Assembly: GCA_030633795.1 (NCBI GenBank)
Contig: DAOWCB010000130.1
Coordinates: 1 to 5,305, forward strand
Direction: 5' to 3'
DNA: 5,305 bases
DNA from: Candidatus Aminicenantota bacterium
GTDB taxonomy: Bacteria; Acidobacteriota; Aminicenantia; Aminicenantales; Aminicenantaceae
Below the pieces are notes generated by a model. That model searched no databases, was not told where the DNA came from, and saw nothing but the letters and a program-made list of their open reading frames with translations. Position 1 is the first letter of the stretch; each line of letters begins with the position of its first letter. Positions 1-4,415 of the stretch are shown piece by piece. A program made the position numbers and the translations under genes.

Positions 1-68
1 GAACAGGGGAATTCGGAGAAAAAGGAACGCAGGGGCATACTCTTTTCCTCAAGTTCGCCTACATGTTC

Positions 69-199
69 TAGCCTGAATTATTTACAGGCTAATCTCACTG
101 CATCGGCAGCGTCATGGCCCAATCGTAGTATACATAATACAACTCATGAGCCAGTTCCTCGCCGCTACAGCAATCTAAACCTGTAAATAATCCAGGCTA
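69..199. repeat. 131-bp MITE-like inverted-repeat element
   Basis: The ends are GCCTGAATTATTTACAGG (71-88) and the reverse complement of GCCTGGATTATTTACAGG (180-197), which match at 17 of 18 positions. TA lies immediately outside each end, so the repeat can be written as 20 bp, or the element as bounded by TA or CTA target duplications. Each end is also an imperfect small palindrome (AGCCTG...CAGGCT at the left). The roughly 90 bp between the ends carry no gene. Short size, terminal inverted repeats and absence of a transposase fit a miniature inverted-repeat transposable element or a REP-like repeat. A TA duplication would suggest mobilisation by an IS630/Tc1-mariner-type transposase, but the same CTA flanks could be chance. 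The family was not identified. Confidence 0.55.
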
Positions 200-232
200 A
201 CAATTTACCCTTTGGGCCAGCCAATTTTTGCT

Positions 233-247
233 GGGTGGGGTGGAGGG
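233..247 (+). other. Possible two-tetrad G-quadruplex motif
   Basis: GGGTGGGGTGGAGGG contains four G tracts (3, 4, 2 and 3 bases) separated by single-base loops on the plus strand, about 67 bases before the acyltransferase start codon. Such a pattern can fold as a two-layer G-quadruplex in single-stranded DNA or RNA. Two-layer structures are weak and such tracts are frequent by chance, so any function is unproven. Confidence 0.25.
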
Positions 248-313
248 TCAGGTCATCCTTTTTGAATTAGGTGATTGGATATCCTGTCCCCGAATTAGTA
301 AAATAGGACATTC

Positions 314-1324
314 ATGAAAGTTGAGCGGATTACGACTTACGAACGGTTTGTCGACACAAAGAAGGATTGGAATACACTCCTCTTTTGCTCTGGTCAGAAT
401 AGTCCCTTCCTCACTCATCAGTGGTTCGACGCTTGGTGGAAATGTTTTGGTCAAGATGGTGAACTGGAAATTCTTTTTTTCTGGGATGACTCAGGTTCTC
501 TGGTAGGAATTGCCCCCCTGATGGTTTCCGATGCAGCACTAAGGTTTATGGCCAGCCATGAAGTGACGGATTACTGTGATTTCATCTCATGCGTGGATTA
601 TCGCAACGAGTTCTATGATAACCTGCTGGATTATTTTCAAACGAATATCTCCAAATATTCTCATGTGGAGTTTATAAACATTCCTGAATCTTCCCCCACA
701 TTATTGAGTCTGCGTGGATTAGCTGCCAGGCATGAATGGGAATATGAAGCCCATGAAAGTGAGATCGTTCCCATCTTGATCCTTCCAGGATCCTACGATG
801 AATTCATGCAAAATCTCGGCCGAAAAAATCGGCATGAACTCCGCCGAAAGATCCGCAAACTGGAATCTCTAGGGCAGATTCACATCGAGCGAATCACAGA
901 GTCAGAAAAGCTAAGTTCTGCCATCAAGAAGTTTGTTTCCTTGCACAAAGCAAGTAGTCCTGCCAAGCAAGAATTTTGGCAGAAACAAGAGATGACTGAG
1001 TTTTTTTACGAGATGATCCATCTTTTTGCTTCGGGGAATTGGGCGGAACTCCATATGCTTCATATCGAAGACAAATCGATCGCAGCCCTTTTGAGTTTTC
1101 CCTATGAAGACACCTTGTATTTTTACAACGTCGCCTATGATAGAGAGTATTCTGCATACAGCCCTGGTTTTTTCCTATTCGATCATGCGATCAAGCAAGC
1201 TATAGCCAAAGGTATAAAAGTCGCAGACTTTCTGAGAGGAAGGGAAAAATATAAGTATTTTTTTGGCGCAAAAGAAAGTAAAATATACAGCTTAAGATTG
1301 ATACAAAGAGAAAAAAAACGATGA
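314..1324 (+). CDS. CelD/BcsL-family GNAT-fold acyltransferase
   Basis: This 336-residue protein belongs by sequence style to the CelD/BcsL-type acyltransferases (Acetyltransf_6 domain, related to FemAB). What I see: the N-terminal signature SPFLTHQWFDAWW at residues 30-42, the basic helix GRKNRHELRRKIRKLE at 169-184 that starts the GNAT-like half, and near the C-terminus the FLRGREKYKYFFGA segment at 306-319 that is typical of the family. There is no signal peptide or membrane segment, so it is probably cytoplasmic. Family members are usually found in exopolysaccharide, cellulose or other surface-glycan loci and are inferred to transfer an acyl group to a sugar or lipid intermediate; the substrate here is unknown. 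ATG 314 is the only reasonable start: an in-frame TAA lies at 299-301, and a short AGGA (305-308) sits 5 bases upstream. The stop overlaps the next start as ATGA, suggesting translational coupling with the glycosyltransferase. Confidence 0.85.
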   Translation: MKVERITTYERFVDTKKDWNTLLFCSGQNSPFLTHQWFDAWWKCFGQDGELEILFFWDDSGSLVGIAPLMVSDAALRFMASHEVTDYCDFISCVDYRNEFYDNLLDYFQTNISKYSHVEFINIPESSPTLLSLRGLAARHEWEYEAHESEIVPILILPGSYDEFMQNLGRKNRHELRRKIRKLESLGQIHIERITESEKLSSAIKKFVSLHKASSPAKQEFWQKQEMTEFFYEMIHLFASGNWAELHMLHIEDKSIAALLSFPYEDTLYFYNVAYDREYSAYSPGFFLFDHAIKQAIAKGIKVADFLRGREKYKYFFGAKESKIYSLRLIQREKKR

Positions 1325-2604
1325 AAATATGCATGATCAGTTTCCACAGCTGTCCGTATTCCAGTTTGGGGGGAAACGGAAGCGGAGGGATGAGTGTGTA
1401 CCTGCGGGAGCTGACGGCAAGACTGGTGGATTTTCCCGATGTGAGCGTCGACCTATTCACCAGGGCTCAAAATCCTATCTGTGTGGAGGCCAAGGATGTT
1501 TCTCCGCAGATCCGCGTTGTCCAGTTGAAAGGAGGCCCTGAACATCCTATCGACAGAAAAGATCTTTATGAATTCATCCCAGAATTCTCAGCAAATTTAA
1601 AAGACTATATTTATCGCAAAAAAGGAGAATATGACGTTGTTCACTCTCACTACTGGCTTTCGGGGCTGGCTGGAAGATACATCAAAAACAAATTGGGGAT
1701 GCCGCTCGTTCATACATATCACACTCTCGGTTTCATGAAAAGGAGAGCATTAGGTCAAAAGGAACACAAGTGCCGGGCAAATTCGGAAAGACAAATCGCC
1801 CATATGTCGGACTCGATTATCTCTCCCTCAACAGAAGAAAAGGAAAGTTTGGTCGAAGAATACGGTATTTCTCCGTCAAAGGTGAAGGTTGTGTATCCAG
1901 GGGTCAATCCAAGGCTCTTTTATCCCATCGAGAACCGGACGATTCTTAAAAAGATGGACTATCGTCAGGACGATTTTGTTCTCTTGTATGTGGGACGCAT
2001 CGAAAAAGTCAAAGGGCTAACGAATGTGATCGAAGCTTTGCATATATTGAACGAAAAAAATCTTCCGCTGTTCGAAAAGGTCAAACTGATTGTCATCGGG
2101 GGAGGAAAAAAGGATGAAGAATTAGCCGAAAACAAGGAAGTCTCCCGAATCAAAAGGGCGATGGAACAGCATGACCTCAAAGACAAGGTGGTCTTTTTGG
2201 GATCGATCGACCAGGCACTTCTCCGAAAATATTACTCTGCTGCCGATGCTCTCGTTGTTCCTTCGTTGTACGAATCCTTTGGCCTTGTAACTGTTGAAGC
2301 ATTGGCTTGCGGAACCCCGGTCATTGTCAGCCAGATCGGCAAGATGAAGAGCATTGTCAAAGAAGGGAAAAACGGATTTTCCTTTCGTCCCGACGATCCC
2401 GTCTCCCTCTGTCAGAGCTTAGAAAATGTGTTTATGCATCGTAGCCGGCTTTGGAGCCGCACTTCGATTCGAGAGGATGTCATCCAGAGATTTTCCTGGG
2501 ATAACACAACGGAGGATACCTATCAGATATTCGAGGGCCTGATCGATGGGCGCTTTTGGCCTAAAACCATATTTCAACCCGGTGGAAGCCTTCAGCCAGT
2601 TTAA
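1321..2604 (+). CDS. GT4 glycosyltransferase, MshA/SPS-like
   Basis: A 427-residue GT-B-fold retaining glycosyltransferase of family GT4. Visible motifs in order: the glycine-rich N-terminal loop GGNGSGGMSVYLREL (17-31), VVHSHYWLSG (106-115), HTYHTLG (131-137), the R..E..I...D.II.PS segment (152-170), VYPGVNP (191-197), YVGRIEKVKG (223-232) with R226 and K231, and ESFGLVTVE (318-326), whose two glutamates (E318, E326) form the E-x7-E motif of the nucleotide-sugar site. The GSGGM loop with HSHYWLSG and HT.HTLG is characteristic of the MshA/sucrose-phosphate-synthase-like subgroup rather than BshA. MshA joins UDP-GlcNAc to inositol phosphate; donor and acceptor here are inferred at most. It is probably cytosolic. 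Only a weak AGAG lies upstream, so translation likely depends on the ATGA overlap with the acyltransferase gene. The last 14 or so residues are read antisense to the deacetylase gene and are probably not a conserved part of the enzyme. Confidence 0.9.
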   Translation: MKICMISFHSCPYSSLGGNGSGGMSVYLRELTARLVDFPDVSVDLFTRAQNPICVEAKDVSPQIRVVQLKGGPEHPIDRKDLYEFIPEFSANLKDYIYRKKGEYDVVHSHYWLSGLAGRYIKNKLGMPLVHTYHTLGFMKRRALGQKEHKCRANSERQIAHMSDSIISPSTEEKESLVEEYGISPSKVKVVYPGVNPRLFYPIENRTILKKMDYRQDDFVLLYVGRIEKVKGLTNVIEALHILNEKNLPLFEKVKLIVIGGGKKDEELAENKEVSRIKRAMEQHDLKDKVVFLGSIDQALLRKYYSAADALVVPSLYESFGLVTVEALACGTPVIVSQIGKMKSIVKEGKNGFSFRPDDPVSLCQSLENVFMHRSRLWSRTSIREDVIQRFSWDNTTEDTYQIFEGLIDGRFWPKTIFQPGGSLQPV

Positions 2605-3265
2605 ACGCCTCGCCTTCTGCCATGTCTTTCGCTCGTTTGCACAGCCATTTTTCCATCTCTGATTTAAAAGGTTCCTTTATCTGACTTTTGTGGCAGCTCA
2701 AAGCTTGGAGCTTGAGTTCGAATGTTTCTGTGATATCCGAACGAAAGTTGATATCTTTGTCTTCCGGTGCCCACAGCCACACCTCTTTGACTTTGTGGGG
2801 AAGAAGGCTTTTTGCCATAAAATCCGGGTAGGCCCACACATCTCTGGCATACGGAAAGATGGCGTCCAAGACAACACGGCCGACTATCCTGTGGTCTCTG
2901 TGCCACACATACCTCCGGTAGGGATCGGCCGTGATAACGATTTCTGGTTTGTATATCCGTATATATTTGACGATTTCCTTGCGGAATTCCGGTGTATCCT
3001 CCAGAGCCTGGTCAGCATGGCGGAGAAAGATCACGTCCTTGACTCCTAAGATTTTTGCCGCCTCCAACTGTTCCTTTTCACGAATTTTGACCAGTTTCTC
3101 TGGAAGCATATTGGTGTCATCGGTGCCCTTTTCTCCGTTGGTACAGACGACGTAGACAACCGCTTTCCCCTCTTTAGTGAGTTTGGCAACAGTGCCCGAT
3201 GTTCCAAATTCTGCATCATCCGGATGCGGGGTGAAGACCAGAAAATCGGCTTTTTTTGTAGTCAT
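2561..3265 (-). CDS. PIG-L (LmbE) family zinc N-deacetylase
   Basis: A 234-residue PIG-L/LmbE deacetylase. After a short N-terminal strand comes TPHPDDAE (12-19), and later WHRDH (121-125). By analogy with MshB and BshB, H14, D17 and H125 would bind zinc and D16 would be the catalytic base. TNGEKGT (42-48) is also typical. Family members remove an N-acetyl group from GlcNAc-containing small molecules or glycans, as in mycothiol (GlcN-inositol), bacillithiol (GlcN-malate) and some antibiotics. The length is nearer to BshB-type proteins than to the longer MshB. There is no signal peptide, so it is likely cytosolic. The start is set by a strong GAGGAAA with 7 bases between GAGG and ATG. The gene faces away from the tandem-GNAT gene and converges on the glycosyltransferase gene, overlapping it by 44 bp. 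A role in deacetylating the product of that glycosyltransferase is a reasonable inference, not shown. Confidence 0.93.
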   Translation of the reverse strand: MTTKKADFLVFTPHPDDAEFGTSGTVAKLTKEGKAVVYVVCTNGEKGTDDTNMLPEKLVKIREKEQLEAAKILGVKDVIFLRHADQALEDTPEFRKEIVKYIRIYKPEIVITADPYRRYVWHRDHRIVGRVVLDAIFPYARDVWAYPDFMAKSLLPHKVKEVWLWAPEDKDINFRSDITETFELKLQALSCHKSQIKEPFKSEMEKWLCKRAKDMAEGEAFKLAEGFHRVEIWF

Positions 3266-3269
3266 ATCA

Positions 3270-3276
3270 TTTCCTC
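3270..3276 (-). promoter_or_regulatory. Shine-Dalgarno site of the PIG-L gene
   Basis: Read on the minus strand this is GAGGAAA, the strongest ribosome binding site in the window. It supports the ATG at 3265 and argues against the out-of-frame ATG five bases further upstream, which would overlap the site's spacing. Confidence 0.7.
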
Positions 3277-3296
3277 ATGAAAACAGCGTGTGAGAA

Positions 3297-3326
3297 ATTG
3301 TATAATATCATATTCTTTGATACAAT
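3297..3326. promoter_or_regulatory. Symmetric, possibly bidirectional promoter
   Basis: ATTGTAT (3297-3303) and ATACAAT (3320-3326) are perfect 7-base inverted repeats around a 16-base centre, between two divergent genes. Read on the plus strand they give TTGTAT, a 17-base spacer and TACAAT. The minus strand reads identically: TTGTAT, 17 bases, TACAAT. Each -10 matches the sigma70 consensus at 5 of 6 positions; each -35 only at 3 of 6. Predicted transcription starts would be near 3333 (plus) and 3290 (minus). The minus start would leave a leader of about 25 bases containing the Shine-Dalgarno site of the deacetylase gene, a sensible fit. A perfect TATAAT also occurs at 3301-3306 on the plus strand. 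The palindrome could instead be an operator for a dimeric regulator. Confidence 0.45.
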
Positions 3327-3330
3327 CCCT

Positions 3331-3355
3331 GACTTTGGGAACGACTTTGGGAACG
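3331..3355 (+). repeat. 12-bp tandem direct repeat (two copies)
   Basis: GACTTTGGGAAC occurs twice without a gap at 3331-3342 and 3343-3354, and the period continues for one further base. The second copy merges into an imperfect palindrome, TTGGG (3347-3351) ... CCCAA (3358-3362). It lies between the promoter-like palindrome and the preferred start of the tandem-GNAT gene, so it would sit in that mRNA's leader. It could be a regulator-binding repeat or part of a dispersed REP-like element. Confidence 0.6.
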
Positions 3356-3369
3356 TCCCCAATAATAAA

Positions 3370-4298
3370 ATGATGTATTCAGGTTCGTTATCCATCACAA
3401 ATCCTACTCCACGAGATTGGCCAAAGTTACAGAGCTTTTTTCGCTATGCCTATCACATGAAGGGCGAAGTCTGGCAGGGGGGATCGCCGGTCGTTAAGAA
3501 TAACCTGGGCCGGGCCAATTATTCATTGGATAAAGACCTGTTTATTGCAGAGTGGAACCGGAGGATCGTCGGGATTGCCGATGTGACAACAGAGTTGCGA
3601 ATTGCAAGAGCGATCATCGAGTGGTTTGTGCATCCATCTGTCCAGCGGAAAGGATCGGGAAAGAACTGGTGAAATACGGGTGTGAACGAGGGCGTCAACA
3701 AGGCGCCAGAGTGGCCCATGTGGGCATCCCAGAAGAGGACAAGTTCACTCGGAATTTTGCTGTCGAGCTCGGCTTCTCTCAGGCGAGGTGTTTTTTGGGC
3801 ATGGAGGTCGATTTGACGGGATCTTTTGAGCGAATCCCTGTATCTGTGGCTATCGAACATTTTCGAGCAGGAGATGCCGCATTGCTGGCCACAGTTCAGA
3901 ACCGGATTTTCACAGGGAGTTGGGGATTTTGTCCGAACTCTCCAGATGATATCCGATACTTTTTTCGTCTGACTCAAAGCAAATGGCAGAATATCCTGAT
4001 GATCAGAGAGAACGCAAAGATTATCGGATACAGCTGGTTGCATCCTGTTATCAGAGAGGGTAGAGCCATAGAAAAAAGAAAATGGCGGCTTCACATGTTT
4101 GGTATCGATCCAGAATTCCAAGGGAAAGGGTGGGGAAAAAAGTTGTTCCAGGCCAGCTTGGAATATTTGAGAAAAAGGGAAGCGACTTCTTTAGAACTTA
4201 CGGTAGACAGTGAAAATACTCCTGCTACACATCTTTATGAATCTGTAGGTTTTAGAGTAAAAGCTCGAGAGTTTTGGTACGAAAAAGATCTGTTCTAA
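3370..4298 (+). pseudogene. Tandem-GNAT acetyltransferase, MshD-like, frameshifted
   Basis: Two GNAT acetyltransferase domains lie in one gene split across two frames. The first frame runs through FIAEWNRRIVGIADV and IEWFVHPSVQRKG, then meets TGA at 3670-3672. The other frame picks up at 3654 as IGKELVKYG and stays open to TAA at 4296-4298. Inserting one base after 3653 restores VHPSVQRKG-IGKELVKYG, an ordinary GNAT acetyl-CoA-binding motif (Q/R-x-x-G-x-G/A). The second domain is intact, with DPEFQGKGWGKKL and the C-terminal ENTPATHLYESVGF. The repaired protein would be about 309 residues, close to mycothiol synthase MshD, which has the same double-GNAT layout; other tandem-GNAT proteins are also possible. 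The start is uncertain: ATG 3370 or 3373 lacks a clear Shine-Dalgarno site, and an in-frame ATG at 3277 would translate the palindrome and tandem repeat. The break may be a real mutation or a sequencing error. A GTG at 3669 overlaps the TGA and could allow restart. Confidence 0.8.
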
Positions 4299-4337
4299 TC
4301 AGAAAAAAAAGAAAAATTCACTATATAGCAATATAAG

Positions 4338-4366
4338 TTGTTTAATCGGAAAGATGATAATATAAT
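4338..4366 (+). promoter_or_regulatory. Sigma70-like promoter of the transketolase gene
   Basis: TTGTTT (4338-4343) and a perfect TATAAT (4361-4366) are separated by 17 bases, the optimal spacing, in an A/T-rich 117-bp gap after the tandem-GNAT gene. Transcription would begin near 4373, giving a leader of about 43 bases that includes AGGAG at 4400-4404. The transketolase gene is therefore probably transcribed independently of the genes before it. Confidence 0.65.
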
Positions 4367-4415
4367 GCGGCTGATACACCCTGAATAATAAATCCAAAAA
4401 GGAGACTTTTCCCCT

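Larger units (their letters stand above)
1..313. other. Gene-free leader region with repeat-like remnants
   Basis: I see no convincing gene here. Two short frames are open from the left edge and end at or inside the first inverted repeat. They could be the last codons of a gene outside the window, but I recognise neither peptide. The stretch holds a 131-bp inverted-repeat element (69-199), a run of G tracts (233-247) and a GTCCCC...TAAAAT stretch (286-304) that recurs in similar form before the tandem-GNAT gene. The appearance is of a repeat-rich intergenic region that has collected mobile or REP-like debris upstream of the acyltransferase gene. The promoter of that gene could not be assigned with confidence. 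Confidence 0.5.

Noticed and set aside
104..193. Minus-strand open stretch of about 29 codons inside the MITE-like element
   Set aside because: It has no start codon with a ribosome site, crosses the inverted repeat and resembles no protein I know; probably chance.
217..234. CCAGC/GCTGG hairpin as a terminator
   Set aside because: The stem is only 5 bp and is followed by G-rich sequence rather than a T run, so it does not fit an intrinsic terminator.
275..304. TTGGAT-18-TAAAAT as a promoter for the acyltransferase gene
   Set aside because: Transcription would begin around 311, only a few bases before the ATG at 314, and would exclude the AGGA site. The -35 is weak, and TAAAAT is part of a motif that recurs at 3366-3371 and is better explained as a repeat remnant.
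285..310. TGTCC/GGACA hairpin that might hide the AGGA ribosome site
   Set aside because: A 5-bp stem with a 16-base loop is too weak to propose as a regulatory structure without conservation data.
3277..3369. ATG at 3277 as the start of the double-GNAT protein
   Set aside because: It lacks a ribosome binding site, would translate the promoter-like palindrome and the tandem repeat into a non-GNAT leader, and lies upstream of the predicted transcription start. It cannot be fully excluded.
3645..3672. Programmed -1 ribosomal frameshift joining the two GNAT frames
   Set aside because: A -1 shift would indeed restore the motif, but the local bases (G AAA GGA) do not form a slippery heptamer and no stimulatory structure is obvious; a simple deletion is the better explanation.
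3519..4121. 200-codon open frame on the minus strand
   Set aside because: It lies antisense to the double-GNAT gene, whose motifs are clear, and its own translation shows no recognisable domain; it is a shadow frame.
4289..4318. TCTG/CAGA hairpin after the double-GNAT stop as a terminator
   Set aside because: The stem is 4 bp and is followed by A rather than T on the coding strand, so it does not fit an intrinsic terminator.
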